Below, piece by piece: positions 8,249 through 17,067 of a DNA stretch of 64,000 nucleotides. The notes below the pieces were generated by a model, which did not search any database, was not told where the DNA came from, and worked only from the letters and a program-made list of their open reading frames with translations. The translations under genes and the position numbers were made by a program. Origin of the DNA: Nonlabens xylanidelens (GTDB taxonomy: Bacteria; Bacteroidota; Bacteroidia; Flavobacteriales; Flavobacteriaceae); NCBI RefSeq assembly GCF_002934445.1, contig NZ_PTJE01000001.1, positions 248,001 through 312,000 of the forward strand, read 5' to 3'. Position 1 is the stretch's first letter, and each line of letters starts with the position of its first letter.

Positions 8249-8602
8249 ATGAAAAATCTATTCATTTATCTAGATAGCTGTAATACTTGTCATCGCATTA
8301 AAGTTGAGTTAGAACTTACTGATGACATCGCTTTACAAAATACTAAAGAAGAACCTGTAACTATGGATCAGGTTGAATTTTTAAAAGAACAAGCTGGCTC
8401 TTATGAGGCACTTTTTAATAGAAGAGCGCAATTATACAGAGGTCGCGGTCTTCATGAAAAAGACCTGACAGAAGAGGATTATAAAAACCTTTTATTGGAT
8501 CATTATACGTTCATAAAAAGACCGATTCTTATATATAATAACCAAGCTTATATAGGTAACTCTAAGAAAGTAGTTGCTGCTGCGCAAGAGGCTCTATCTT
8601 AA
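8249..8602 (+). CDS. ArsC/Spx-family thioredoxin-fold protein
   Basis: A 117-residue protein of the arsenate reductase/Spx-like fold. A CxxC pair, C11 and C14 (DSCNTCHRI), replaces the single-cysteine CX5R site of classical ArsC. The rest follows the fold: KEEPVTMDQVEFLKEQAG, then LLLDHYTFIKRPILIYNNQAYIG, where KRP is the conserved cis-proline region. Probably a cytosolic redox protein; arsenate reduction is not supported by context because no ars genes are near. It is followed directly, with no gap, by a drug/metabolite transporter, so they are probably one operon. Confidence 0.8.
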   Translation: MKNLFIYLDSCNTCHRIKVELELTDDIALQNTKEEPVTMDQVEFLKEQAGSYEALFNRRAQLYRGRGLHEKDLTEEDYKNLLLDHYTFIKRPILIYNNQAYIGNSKKVVAAAQEALS

Positions 8603-9496
8603 ATGAGTAAAAGAACGGTTGCTATTATTTGTGGCTTTTTAGTAGCATTATTTTATGCTTATAACTTTACAGCTGCAAAGGAAGTCACTCCAGAGCATGT
8701 AGGACCTTTCGGTCTGGCATGGTATAGAGTTGTAGCTACTTGTGTAATATTCTGGGGTATTTCCCTATTTACTAAGTCCAAAGAAAAAATACCTTATCAA
8801 GAATTACCACTTATTGCTCTAGCAGCTTTTTGTGGTGTAGGTTTTAATATGGTTACCTTTATGTGGGGCCTGTCATTAACGTCTCCCATAAGCGCATCTG
8901 TTTTAATGGTGAGCACACCTATAATTGTACTGGTATTGAGCGCTCTTTTTTTAAAAGAACGACTGCATTCTTTACGTATAGTAGGTATTCTAATTGGATT
9001 TTCTGGTGCAGCTCTATTAACTTTACTTTCTACTGGAGAAGGTGCAGAGGCAAAAGACCCATTTTTAGGTAATATACTGGTTCTAGTGAACGCTATTTCT
9101 TATGGAATCTATATTTTACTGGCTAAAAGGTTAACTGCAAAGTATGATGTATTCATGCTTATGAAGTGGTTGTATTTTTTTGGTGTATTAATTATCACAC
9201 CTTTTGGCATCTCTCAGGGATTAGAATTTGAAATCACAACCGCTAGCACGGAGACTTTACTGAATATAGGTTATGTGGTGATTTTTGCTACATTTGGGAC
9301 CTATATGCTCAATATTATAGCTATAAGAACATTAAAGCCCAGCGTAGTTGCTGTGTTTATTTATTTACAACCTTTACTAGCAACAATTATAGCAGTAGGA
9401 CTGGATAAAGATGTGATTACCTGGCAAAAACTTGTTGCTGGGTTATTGATATTTTCTGGTGTATTTTTAACAGGACTGAGGGGAAAGTCCCAATAG
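8603..9496 (+). CDS. EamA-family (DMT superfamily) transporter
   Basis: A 297-residue inner-membrane protein with ten predicted helices in two EamA repeats (about residues 5-135 and 150-290). Characteristic stretches are PFGLAWYRVVATC in the first repeat and SVVAVFIYLQPLLATIIAV plus LIFSGVFLTGLRG in the second. DMT transporters export metabolites, amino acids or drugs; the substrate cannot be assigned. The ATG immediately follows the ArsC-like stop codon (8602/8603), indicating translational coupling. Confidence 0.9.
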   Translation: MSKRTVAIICGFLVALFYAYNFTAAKEVTPEHVGPFGLAWYRVVATCVIFWGISLFTKSKEKIPYQELPLIALAAFCGVGFNMVTFMWGLSLTSPISASVLMVSTPIIVLVLSALFLKERLHSLRIVGILIGFSGAALLTLLSTGEGAEAKDPFLGNILVLVNAISYGIYILLAKRLTAKYDVFMLMKWLYFFGVLIITPFGISQGLEFEITTASTETLLNIGYVVIFATFGTYMLNIIAIRTLKPSVVAVFIYLQPLLATIIAVGLDKDVITWQKLVAGLLIFSGVFLTGLRGKSQ

Positions 9497-9506
9497 TATT
9501 ACTTTA

Positions 9507-9965
9507 CTATTCTCCCTTTCTTTCTTTCTTTTTTCTCTTTCTTTTTTCCTTTTTTTTATCATTAATGATTGCTACCCACTGTATGGCTTCAAAAACATCA
9601 TTAAAGGTTTTAAATTTCACTGGTATAAAAATAGATTCAAAATTAGCATTTTTACGTGCTAGCTTGTTTTTTACCACAATTCCATAACCATGTAATTTAA
9701 AAGCATACATAGTAAACTTAAACCAATCAACTGGTTTTACATTATAGTCATTAATACGATTAGAAATATATACGACATCACTACCATCCGATTGATAAAA
9801 AGGAGTGATATCTTCGATAGCTACTTTTGCATTTTCCCAAGAAAAGTCAGTACCGCTTTTAATTTCTGATACAAAAAAACCATCAAAAAGATAGAAGTCC
9901 CCAAAAGAATAGTTCAATTCTTTTAAGACTTCCCCATAGAAAACAGAATCTTTAATCGATTGCAT
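9507..9965 (-). CDS. Hypothetical protein with lysine-rich tail
   Basis: A 152-residue protein of unknown family with no signal peptide or membrane segment. The first 130 residues are mixed alpha/beta with many aromatics (FYLFDGFFVSEI, WFKFTMYAF). The last 20 are almost entirely Lys, Arg and Glu, encoded by a T/C-rich low-complexity tract at 9512-9556. The block IPVKFKTFNDVFEAIQWV recurs in decayed form about 600 bases upstream (10179-10280), so this gene once had a tandem paralogue. The basic tail could bind nucleic acid or could be an expanded repeat. No function is proposed. Confidence 0.6.
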   Translation of the reverse strand: MQSIKDSVFYGEVLKELNYSFGDFYLFDGFFVSEIKSGTDFSWENAKVAIEDITPFYQSDGSDVVYISNRINDYNVKPVDWFKFTMYAFKLHGYGIVVKNKLARKNANFESIFIPVKFKTFNDVFEAIQWVAIINDKKKEKRKRKKKERKGE

Positions 9966-10364
9966 AGGCCATAAAAATAGATGACTTTATCAAAAAAAAT
10001 AAAAATGATATTATATCCTTTTTATTTTTTCGATTAAATGGAGATTTATCTACTTAAAAGCACAAATACCTTATAAGGAAATTAAAATAGTAAACAAATT
10101 ACAAATTGCTATAGTAAAGCAACTTTGATCATTTACAGTAGAAAGAAAACACTAACGCAATATTCTATATGACTTCTTTTATTCTAGGATATTTAATATC
10201 GTAACACTTAGAATTGGATCAAAAACATCGTTAAAAAATTGAAAGTAAATAGGTACAGATAAGGATACTAACTTTAAGTTTTAGGTCCAAGTTCGATTTA
10301 TGATACAATCTTATAAGATTTCAGTCTAAGTTTATACTTGTTAAACTCACAACACATCAATAAA
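9966..10364. other. 399-base gap, AT-rich, holds a gene remnant
   Basis: No intact ORF. The only recognisable content is the remnant of a paralogue of the upstream hypothetical gene (10179-10280, minus strand). The rest is AT-rich sequence without clear signals. Confidence 0.6.
10179..10280 (-). pseudogene. Remnant of a paralogue of the 9507-9965 gene
   Basis: Conceptual minus-strand translation gives SVPIYFQFFNDVFDPILSV, which aligns with IPVKFKTFNDVFEAIQWV near the end of the neighbouring gene (shared P, F, FNDVF, I and V). In-frame stops at 10281-10283 and 10179-10181 bracket it. It is a decayed tandem duplicate, seen directly from the alignment of the two stretches. Confidence 0.6.
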
Positions 10365-10850
10365 TTATTTAGTTATATCAAGATCTTTAGCAAACTGTCC
10401 ATGCGATCTAGTATCTGATTTTTGTAATATTTTAAAATCTGCAGATCTAGGAAAGTTTTTAATTTTATCGTGTAATTCTGGATGTAAAGCAGTGATTTTA
10501 CGTTCTCGTAAATTCATCCATGCACCAGTCATTAAACCTCGTGCAACATTGCGACCTTTATAGTCATAAAAATTATGTACAAAACTGAATAGGCTACCGT
10601 CTTCACTCATACCGGTCACTTCACAACTTACTGTAATAGGTTTACCTTGATGTATTTCTTTAAAATAGAATATGTTTTCATTAAAAATGACCGGTCCAGT
10701 TTCATATTGAGCCATTTCTCTATGACCAAAGTCGTTCTCGATTAAAAATGCCATACGTGTATGACTCATAAAATTTTGATAGGCACTGTTTGCCATGTGT
10801 CTATTTGCATCTAGGTCACTCCATCTTACATCAAATTCTTTGGTATACAT
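10365..10850 (-). CDS. Hotdog-fold acyl-CoA thioesterase
   Basis: A 161-residue protein of the 4-hydroxybenzoyl-CoA thioesterase/YbgC-FadM group. The N terminus EFDVRWSDLDANRHMANSAY carries the conserved aspartate and the D-x-N-x-H pattern, followed by the ENIFYFKEIHQGKPITVSC strand. Cytosolic. It hydrolyses acyl-CoA thioesters, but chain preference is unknown. Stand-alone gene: about 100 bases separate it from the MATE gene, with a one-mismatch palindrome in that gap. Confidence 0.88.
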   Translation of the reverse strand: MYTKEFDVRWSDLDANRHMANSAYQNFMSHTRMAFLIENDFGHREMAQYETGPVIFNENIFYFKEIHQGKPITVSCEVTGMSEDGSLFSFVHNFYDYKGRNVARGLMTGAWMNLRERKITALHPELHDKIKNFPRSADFKILQKSDTRSHGQFAKDLDITK

Positions 10851-10924
10851 AAAATCTTATTTTTAAGTAAAGATATTATATGCGTGCATAGTAAAGAAAA
10901 GGTTTAGAGAAAATTTAATTATTT

Positions 10925-10940
10925 CGCTTTCACGAAAGCG
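10925..10940. repeat. 16-bp palindrome, copy 4 (one mismatch)
   Basis: CGCTTTCACGAAAGCG, one change from the consensus, between the thioesterase and MATE genes. Confidence 0.85.
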
Positions 10941-10953
10941 GAAAGAAAATCAA

Positions 10954-12315
10954 CTATACTGTTATTTCTAGCTTCAACTTCTTCATCGCTTTCCACAAAT
11001 ACCAAGCTGTGATTATAGTAGAAAGGAAATCTGCTATAGGGAAACTAATCCATACTCCAAATTCACCATATAAATTAGGGAGAATTAATAGCAATGGAAT
11101 AAGAATAATAGCCATTCTTAAAAGTGTTAATAATAAAGCAGGAATCGCTTTACCGATAGCCTGATAATATGCAGAACCTATTAATTGAATAGAAATAATA
11201 GGAACCGATAGAAATACCAGTTTCATAGCAAAAGATGCTTGTTCTATCACTTTAGGATTATCTGTAAAAACATCGGCAATTTGATATGTAAAAAAGAAGA
11301 GCCCTAAAAATATAAGAACACCTAATCCACAAGATATTTTAATAGAAGTATAGGTAACCTCACGCACTCTATCCCACAATTTTGCACCATAATTATATCC
11401 TGCAATAGGTAAAAACCCTTGTGTAACACCCATAACTGGGAATAAAGCAAACACCATCATACTACCTATAATACGGAATACCGCGACACCGTCTGCACCA
11501 CTTAATTCAAATAAAATATTATTCATAATTAGGAAGATAAAGCTAGAGGTTGCTTGCCTAGCAAGTGTTACAAACCCTAAACTCCCCACTTCTTTGAGAA
11601 TTATCCAATCTGGAAGTAAATCTTTAAAAGTGCAAATCAACTCACTTTTTCCTGATACAAAAAACTGTAATACATAAGCAAAACAAAGAAAGTAGCTAAC
11701 GGTAGTCGCCCAAGCAGCACCAGCCATTCCCATATTTAATCTATTGATGAAAATATAATCCAGTATCAAATTACCTACAGAAGGTATAAGCATTGCTATC
11801 ATGGCATGCTTAGGAGCACCTTCGGCACGAATCACATTATTACCCATCATGCACAATGCAAGAATGGGAATTCCATAAAAAACAATTTGGTAATAGACTT
11901 TAGCTGGTTCAAAAAGAGCACCTCTACCACCGAATGCTGGCACTAAAGAATCTACAAATAGCAATCCGAAAACGGTCATTAACAAAGTAATGACCACAGT
12001 AAGCGATAACATATTTCCAAAGGTGCGTCGTGCTTTATCCATACGGTCTGCACCTAGAGCTCTAGATATGATACTAGATCCACCTATACCTATAGCCATC
12101 CCTAATGCTGCTACAAAAAAAGAGATAGGTAATACAACACCTATTGCTGCGAGAGCATCAGAGTTTATCCAGTTACCGACAAAAATACTATCTACCAGTA
12201 TATTAAGAGACATTACTAGAATACCTATCGATGCAGGAACTGCTTGCTTAATTAACAGACTGGTTATGGTCTCTGTTCCTAAAAGTTGAGATTTACTGGC
12301 TGGCTTTGTAGACAT
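10954..12315 (-). CDS. MATE-family efflux transporter
   Basis: A 453-residue inner-membrane protein with twelve predicted helices in two related halves. MATE features include the N-terminal ITSLLIKQAVPASIGILVMSL helix, IGGSSIISRALGA in the first half, and PIAGYNYGA in the second half. These cation-coupled antiporters export drugs or metabolites; this belongs to the MepA/NorM-like range by appearance, with substrate unknown. It follows hemH on the same strand, but a strong hairpin with T-run (12362-12395) lies between them, so it is probably transcribed separately. Confidence 0.92.
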   Translation of the reverse strand: MSTKPASKSQLLGTETITSLLIKQAVPASIGILVMSLNILVDSIFVGNWINSDALAAIGVVLPISFFVAALGMAIGIGGSSIISRALGADRMDKARRTFGNMLSLTVVITLLMTVFGLLFVDSLVPAFGGRGALFEPAKVYYQIVFYGIPILALCMMGNNVIRAEGAPKHAMIAMLIPSVGNLILDYIFINRLNMGMAGAAWATTVSYFLCFAYVLQFFVSGKSELICTFKDLLPDWIILKEVGSLGFVTLARQATSSFIFLIMNNILFELSGADGVAVFRIIGSMMVFALFPVMGVTQGFLPIAGYNYGAKLWDRVREVTYTSIKISCGLGVLIFLGLFFFTYQIADVFTDNPKVIEQASFAMKLVFLSVPIISIQLIGSAYYQAIGKAIPALLLTLLRMAIILIPLLLILPNLYGEFGVWISFPIADFLSTIITAWYLWKAMKKLKLEITV

Positions 12316-12361
12316 AAGATGTAAAAGTACTCTACTCTAACTATTTTACCTATTTAACGAT

Positions 12362-12395
12362 AAAAAGGCTTTTCAAATTAATGAAAAGCCTTTTT
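12362..12395 (-). terminator. Terminator after hemH
   Basis: 14-bp stem AAAAAGGCTTTTCA / TGAAAAGCCTTTTT with a 6-base loop and flanking A/T runs, just past the hemH stop on the minus strand. Confidence 0.85.
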
Positions 12396-12417
12396 ATAAT
12401 TCTATTTACAGACATGG

Positions 12418-13449
12418 TTAAGCAGTGACATCGCTCATCGCCCATTCATCTATCCAGCGGGATAACACTTTTACCCAATCTTCACGATCGTTAAGACATG
12501 GTATTACATGAAATTCTTTACCACCTACTTCGTGAAAAATTTCTTCTCCTTCCATCGCTATTTCTTCTAGAGTCTCTAGACAGTCACTAACAAATGCTGG
12601 TGTAGCAATAGCCATTTTTTTAGTACCACCTAATCCCATTTTTTCAATGGTACGATCTGTATACGGTGTTAACCATGGATCAAAACCTAGACGTGACTGA
12701 AAGCTAGTAGAAAACGTACCGTCTTCCATACCTAAATACTCACCTACTAATCTAGTCACCTCTTTACATTGATGGCTATAACAAAATTCATGAGCAGGTG
12801 ATGGTGTAGAACAACATTTACCATCCATTCTACAATGTGATTTAGTAATATCACTTTTTCTAATATGTCTTTTAGGTACACCATGATAGGAGAACAATAA
12901 ATGCTCATAATCTTTACCTTCTAACGACTCTTTAATAGACTCTGAAAGGACACGTATATAATCAGGGTGGTTATAAAAAGGAGGCATTTGAGTAAATGAC
13001 ATGTGTGGAAACTTCTCCTGACGCAATTCTTCGGCAAGAACCTGAATAGTCTCTGTCGTTGCCATAGCAAACTGAGGATATAATGGAAGTAACAAAACCT
13101 CATCTACACCTTGATCATTTAATTCCTTAAGACCGTCTTCTATGGTCATAGCTCCATAACGCATCGCTAGAGCAATAGGCACACTAGTAAAAGAATCTAT
13201 CTTGTCTTGTAACCTCTCTGAAAGAACTATTAACGGACTTCCCTCTTCCCACCATATTTTGCCATAAGCTTCGGCACTTTTTTTAGGCCTGGTATTTAAA
13301 ATAATTCCTTTAACCAGAATAGCTCTTAAAATGTAAGGCAAGTCTATCACTCGCTCATCCATTAAAAACTCATCTAGATATTTCTTTACATCTTTGGGTG
13401 TTGGACTATCTGGAGATCCCAGATTCACCATTAATACGCCTTTTTTCAT
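12418..13449 (-). CDS. hemH: Ferrochelatase
   Basis: Inserts ferrous iron into protoporphyrin IX, the last step of protoheme synthesis. It is 343 residues from the ATG at 13449 (MKKGVLMVNLGSPDSP, the conserved family start); an earlier ATG at 13470 would add seven residues. The catalytic histidine is in LLFSYHGVPKRH. A cysteine cluster CRMDGKCC...CYSHQC follows and is common in Bacteroidota ferrochelatases. The C-terminal PAFVSDCLETLEEI block holds the second active-site acid. No other heme genes are adjacent. Confidence 0.95.
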   Translation of the reverse strand: MKKGVLMVNLGSPDSPTPKDVKKYLDEFLMDERVIDLPYILRAILVKGIILNTRPKKSAEAYGKIWWEEGSPLIVLSERLQDKIDSFTSVPIALAMRYGAMTIEDGLKELNDQGVDEVLLLPLYPQFAMATTETIQVLAEELRQEKFPHMSFTQMPPFYNHPDYIRVLSESIKESLEGKDYEHLLFSYHGVPKRHIRKSDITKSHCRMDGKCCSTPSPAHEFCYSHQCKEVTRLVGEYLGMEDGTFSTSFQSRLGFDPWLTPYTDRTIEKMGLGGTKKMAIATPAFVSDCLETLEEIAMEGEEIFHEVGGKEFHVIPCLNDREDWVKVLSRWIDEWAMSDVTA

Positions 13450-13561
13450 AGTTATCTTATACTGACACAAAAGTCGGCAATATGGTTAATTAATTACTAG
13501 AATCTTATTTAAAAGATTTGATACCAAGATTGATGTTCTTTATAATTGTTAAATTCACTGC

Positions 13562-14281
13562 ATGTCTTTCAAAATACAAAATTATATTACTATAAATTTT
13601 AACTGGAAAAGTAGTATCTATTTTTTACTGGCATTTGTACTTTTCACACCACTAGGCACTGTATCTCATGAAGCTGGACATTATCTTGTTGCTCAACGAT
13701 ATTTCAAAAAACCGACCTTACATTATGGTTATGTGAATTATGGAGAATGGAAACAACAACCAGAAATGAATAAATGGTACTCACAACATAGCGATAGTGA
13801 TGGTCAAGTTTATGAAGAGGATATACAAACTTTAGAAATTTACAGAAAGAAAGCTCAAAGACATGGACTATATTCCACGCTAGCAGGACCTTCACAAACC
13901 ATGTTATTTGGAACCATAGGTTTTCTATTACTTTATTTTAATAATAGCGATAAATTCAAATTTAAAAACTGGATCGCAGTCTATCTAGCATATTTTTGGT
14001 CTAGAGAAGTATTTATTTTTTTATCCTTAGTAATAACACGTCTATTAACTGGACAAATCCCTTTACAATCAGATGAAGTCGTCATTGCTTATTATTTAAA
14101 AATACCATTGTTATTACCTGCTGCTATTTTTGGCCTGTTAGGTATTCTAGTTTTGACTTATACAACTTTCAATAAAATACCTATTGAACACCGGTTTACC
14201 TTTATAATATCAGGTATAGTAGGTAGTTTTATCGGTTTTATTTTATGGTTGCGTTTTCTAGGACCTATTATAATGCCTTAA
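13562..14281 (+). CDS. Membrane protein with HEAGH zinc-protease-like motif
   Basis: A 239-residue integral membrane protein with about five hydrophobic segments. H36-E37-A-G-H40 lies at the end of the first helix (GTVSHEAGHYLVAQRYF), which is the HExxH arrangement of M50-type intramembrane metalloproteases or related peptidase-like membrane proteins. A charged loop of about 60 residues follows, then hydrophobic helices from about residue 105 on (GPSQTMLFGTIGFLLLYF). No third metal ligand of the NPDG type is evident, so protease activity is uncertain. Its stop overlaps the convergent small membrane protein by 4 bases. Confidence 0.7.
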   Translation: MSFKIQNYITINFNWKSSIYFLLAFVLFTPLGTVSHEAGHYLVAQRYFKKPTLHYGYVNYGEWKQQPEMNKWYSQHSDSDGQVYEEDIQTLEIYRKKAQRHGLYSTLAGPSQTMLFGTIGFLLLYFNNSDKFKFKNWIAVYLAYFWSREVFIFLSLVITRLLTGQIPLQSDEVVIAYYLKIPLLLPAAIFGLLGILVLTYTTFNKIPIEHRFTFIISGIVGSFIGFILWLRFLGPIIMP

Positions 14282-14541
14282 TTCAATCTACTTTTATCTT
14301 CTATATCCCAGTCTTCATCTTCATCATTTTTATCCTGATTAAAGTTGAATTTACTCAAATCTTTATTTTTATAACGCGTCCATATAAATAGAGGCATCAC
14401 AATAAAGAATATAAATAAGGTAGATAGACCTATCACTTTATGCCCTAGAGCTACCTGATCATGGTCTAAAAAATAAAACCCTACTCCTATGGCTAGTAAA
14501 GCACATAGTAGTAGGATTCCAAGAAATTTTAAAAAATTCAT
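14278..14541 (-). CDS. Small two-helix membrane protein
   Basis: An 87-residue protein with two hydrophobic segments (about residues 5-25 and 33-53) and an acidic, hydrophilic C-terminal tail (KNDEDEDWDIEDKSRLN). Bacteroidota carry many such small proteins, and no function is assignable. It lies 59 bases downstream of aspS on the same strand and may be cotranscribed. A degenerate repeat of the TGTCAGTCTGAG type sits between the two. Confidence 0.65.
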   Translation of the reverse strand: MNFLKFLGILLLCALLAIGVGFYFLDHDQVALGHKVIGLSTLFIFFIVMPLFIWTRYKNKDLSKFNFNQDKNDEDEDWDIEDKSRLN

Positions 14542-14556
14542 ATTTTATATATAACA

Positions 14557-14584
14557 TCGTCTTCGACAGGCTCAGACTGACATT
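14557..14584 (-). repeat. Dispersed repeat, TGTCAGTCTGAGCCTGTCGA type, copy 1
   Basis: The minus-strand sequence TGTCAGTCTGAGCCTGTCGA matches looser copies at 18644-18666 and 38795-38822. All three are intergenic. Confidence 0.7.
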
Positions 14585-14600
14585 TTATTTATACTCCAGG

Positions 14601-16349
14601 TTAAACGGTTACCGTCAGATTCAATTCTGCCAGTTGTTCATTATCAATGGCACTTGGCGCGTCTATCATCACATCGCGACCACTGTTGTTTTTAGGGAAC
14701 GCGATAAAGTCACGTATAGTTTCCTGACCACCTAAAATAGAAACTAATCTATCAAAACCAAAAGCAAGTCCTGCATGTGGTGGCGCTCCATATTCAAAAG
14801 CGTCCATTAAGAAACCGAATTGTGCACGAGCTTCTTCTGGAGTAAACCCTAAATGGTCGAACATAAGAGCCTGTAATTCTTTATCAAATATTCTTACAGA
14901 TCCACCACCTATTTCATTTCCATTCATAACAAGGTCATAAGCATTTGCACGCACATTACCTGGATCTGTTTTTAATTTCTCTATATCCTCTGGTTTAGGA
15001 GAAGTAAATGGGTGGTGCATTGCGTGGTAACGCTCTGTATCTTCATCCCATTCAAGAAGTGGAAAATCTATTACCCATAGAGGAGCAAAATTATTTGGAT
15101 CACGCAATCCTAGACGCTCTGCCATTTCCATTCTCAAAGCACTTAATTGTGCACGAGTTTTATTTGCAGGTCCTGACATCACACAGATTAAATCACCTGG
15201 CTCTGCACCAGTTGCTTTTGCCCAGTTTGCAAGATCTTCTTGAGAGTAAAATTTATCTACACTAGACTTATAAGTCCCATCTAGATTGCATTTTGCATAC
15301 ACCATTCCAGTGGCTCCTACTTGTGGACGTCGTACCCAATCGATTAATTTATCGATCTCTTTACGTGTCATGCTCTCTCCACCTGGCACTGCTATTCCTA
15401 CTACTAGCTCTGCCTCGTTAAAGATTTTAAATTCTCCCGCTTTCGCGAAAGCGTTCAAATCAGCAAACTCCATCCCAAAGCGAATGTCTGGTTTATCGTT
15501 ACCATATTTCTCCATTGCCTCGTTGTAAGTCATTCTAGGAAACTCAGCAACGTCTACGTTTTTCACTTTCTTTAATAAGTGACGTGTCATCTCTTCAAAG
15601 ATATTCAACACATCTTCTTGCTCTACAAATGACATCTCGCAGTCTATTTGTGTAAACTCTGGCTGGCGGTCTGCACGCAAGTCCTCATCACGGAAACATT
15701 TTACAATCTGGAAATATTTATCCATACCACCTACCATAAGCAATTGCTTAAAAGTTTGTGGCGATTGTGGCAATGCATAGAACTGCCCTTCATTCATGCG
15801 CGATGGCACAACAAAGTCACGCGCACCTTCTGGTGTAGATTTAATAAGTACAGGCGTCTCAACCTCGATAAATTCTTTGTTTGCTAAGAAATTACGCACT
15901 TCCATCGCGACCTTAGAACGGAAAATCAAGTTCTCACGTACTGGATTACGACGTATATCTAGGTAACGATATTTCATACGCAACTCTTCTCCACCATCAG
16001 TTTTATCTTCTATGGTAAAAGGAGGTGTCTTAGAAGCACTTAAAATTTCTAGTTCTTTTACTAGGATCTCAATTTCTCCTGTAGGTATATTTTTGTTTTT
16101 AGACTCACGCTCAATTACAGTTCCTTTAACTTGGATTACAAACTCGCGTCCTAGTTTTTGAGCTTTTTCAATAAGAGCTTTTTCTGTACGCTCTTCATCA
16201 AAGATAAGTTGAGTAATACCATAACGGTCTCTCAAATCTACCCAAACCATAAAACCTTTGTCACGGCTTTTTTGAACCCAACCGGCAAGTGTTACTTCTT
16301 TATTTATATCGCTAGCACGCAGGCTACCACAATCGTGTGATCTATACAT
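14601..16349 (-). CDS. aspS: Aspartyl-tRNA synthetase
   Basis: A class II synthetase of 582 residues, bacterial type. It has an N-terminal OB-fold anticodon-binding domain ([25 protein letters not shown]), motif 2 ([23 protein letters not shown]), a GAD insertion domain around residues 290-420, and motif 3 ([15 protein letters not shown]). It charges tRNA-Asp. Palindrome copy 5 is embedded in the insertion domain and is translated as NAFAKAG, with the frame kept open. Length is normal for the family (about 585). Start at 16349 agrees with the conserved N terminus. Confidence 0.97.
   Translation of the reverse strand: MYRSHDCGSLRASDINKEVTLAGWVQKSRDKGFMVWVDLRDRYGITQLIFDEERTEKALIEKAQKLGREFVIQVKGTVIERESKNKNIPTGEIEILVKELEILSASKTPPFTIEDKTDGGEELRMKYRYLDIRRNPVRENLIFRSKVAMEVRNFLANKEFIEVETPVLIKSTPEGARDFVVPSRMNEGQFYALPQSPQTFKQLLMVGGMDKYFQIVKCFRDEDLRADRQPEFTQIDCEMSFVEQEDVLNIFEEMTRHLLKKVKNVDVAEFPRMTYNEAMEKYGNDKPDIRFGMEFADLNAFAKAGEFKIFNEAELVVGIAVPGGESMTRKEIDKLIDWVRRPQVGATGMVYAKCNLDGTYKSSVDKFYSQEDLANWAKATGAEPGDLICVMSGPANKTRAQLSALRMEMAERLGLRDPNNFAPLWVIDFPLLEWDEDTERYHAMHHPFTSPKPEDIEKLKTDPGNVRANAYDLVMNGNEIGGGSVRIFDKELQALMFDHLGFTPEEARAQFGFLMDAFEYGAPPHAGLAFGFDRLVSILGGQETIRDFIAFPKNNSGRDVMIDAPSAIDNEQLAELNLTVTV
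15438..15453. repeat. 16-bp palindrome CGCTTTCGCGAAAGCG, copy 5
   Basis: Perfect copy inside aspS, in the insertion domain, encoding A-F-A-K-A on the minus strand. Confidence 0.95.
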
Positions 16350-16530
16350 ATTTAAAACTTCTAATAAGCATGCAAAAATAAACCGATTTCACACATAAAT
16401 ACATAACCATAAGGTAAAGATTTGATTAAAAGTAGAAGATTAACATCCATAAATACCATTTTAAAATTAAACTAATTAACTGAAATACAGATTTTTAAAA
16501 GTTTAATGTAAACTTAATGTTACTTAAATG

Positions 16531-16561
16531 TTGTTTTAATATGTTTTTAATGTTAACTTTG
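16531..16561 (+). promoter_or_regulatory. Bacteroidota promoter TTG-N20-TAACTTTG
   Basis: TTG at 16531-16533, 20 bases, then TAACTTTG at 16554-16561, the classic -33/-7 arrangement. The ATG of the MORN-repeat gene is 22 bases further. Confidence 0.7.
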
Positions 16562-16583
16562 GATGTAATAAAAAGAACGAACG

Positions 16584-16940
16584 ATGAAGAAATTAATGAT
16601 TTTTGCGGCAATGATGCTTGGTGTGGTTGCAATGGCACAAGAGGTAAAACCTACTTTTGAAAACACTGAAGATGGAACAGTAAAAGCAACCTATTTTCAT
16701 GAAAATGGAACAGTTGCACAAACAGGAACTTTTCTAGATAATAAAAGACACGGTGAGTGGATCAGTTATAATGCTGATGGTCAAAAAACTGCTAAGGCAG
16801 AATATAAAAACGATAGAAAAGCAGGTAAATGGTTTTTCTGGAAAGGTGACCAGCTTACTGAAGTAGATTATAATGAAAACGCTATCGTTTCAGTAAACAC
16901 ATGGGTAAGTAAAGAGCCTGTTGCTACTAACAAACCATAG
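16584..16940 (+). CDS. Secreted MORN-variant (YwqK-like) repeat protein
   Basis: A 118-residue protein with a signal peptide (MKKLMIFAAMMLGVVAMAQ). About three MORN-variant repeats follow, of the type YFHENGTVAQTGTFLDNKRHGEW, YNADGQKTAKAEYKNDRKAGKW and FFWKGDQLTEVDY. The database family is labelled 'toxin-antitoxin system YwqK family antitoxin', but no toxin partner is visible here. It has its own promoter and a strong terminator, so it is monocistronic. Probably periplasmic or outer-membrane associated; role unknown. Confidence 0.8.
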   Translation: MKKLMIFAAMMLGVVAMAQEVKPTFENTEDGTVKATYFHENGTVAQTGTFLDNKRHGEWISYNADGQKTAKAEYKNDRKAGKWFFWKGDQLTEVDYNENAIVSVNTWVSKEPVATNKP

Positions 16941-16965
16941 TTCAAGATTATTTTATAATCTTAAA

Positions 16966-17000
16966 AATCCCTTTCTAAAATTTTAGAAAGGGATTTTTTT
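16966..17000. terminator. Perfectly palindromic terminator, copy A
   Basis: A 30-base perfect palindrome (arm AATCCCTTTCTAAAA) followed by a T-run. An identical copy is at 17668-17702. Confidence 0.9.
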
Positions 17001-17067
17001 ATGCTTATCCATTATTTAAGTTAATAGGTATGGTGTTTGATGGTTATCAAAAACCAAATCAACCAAC

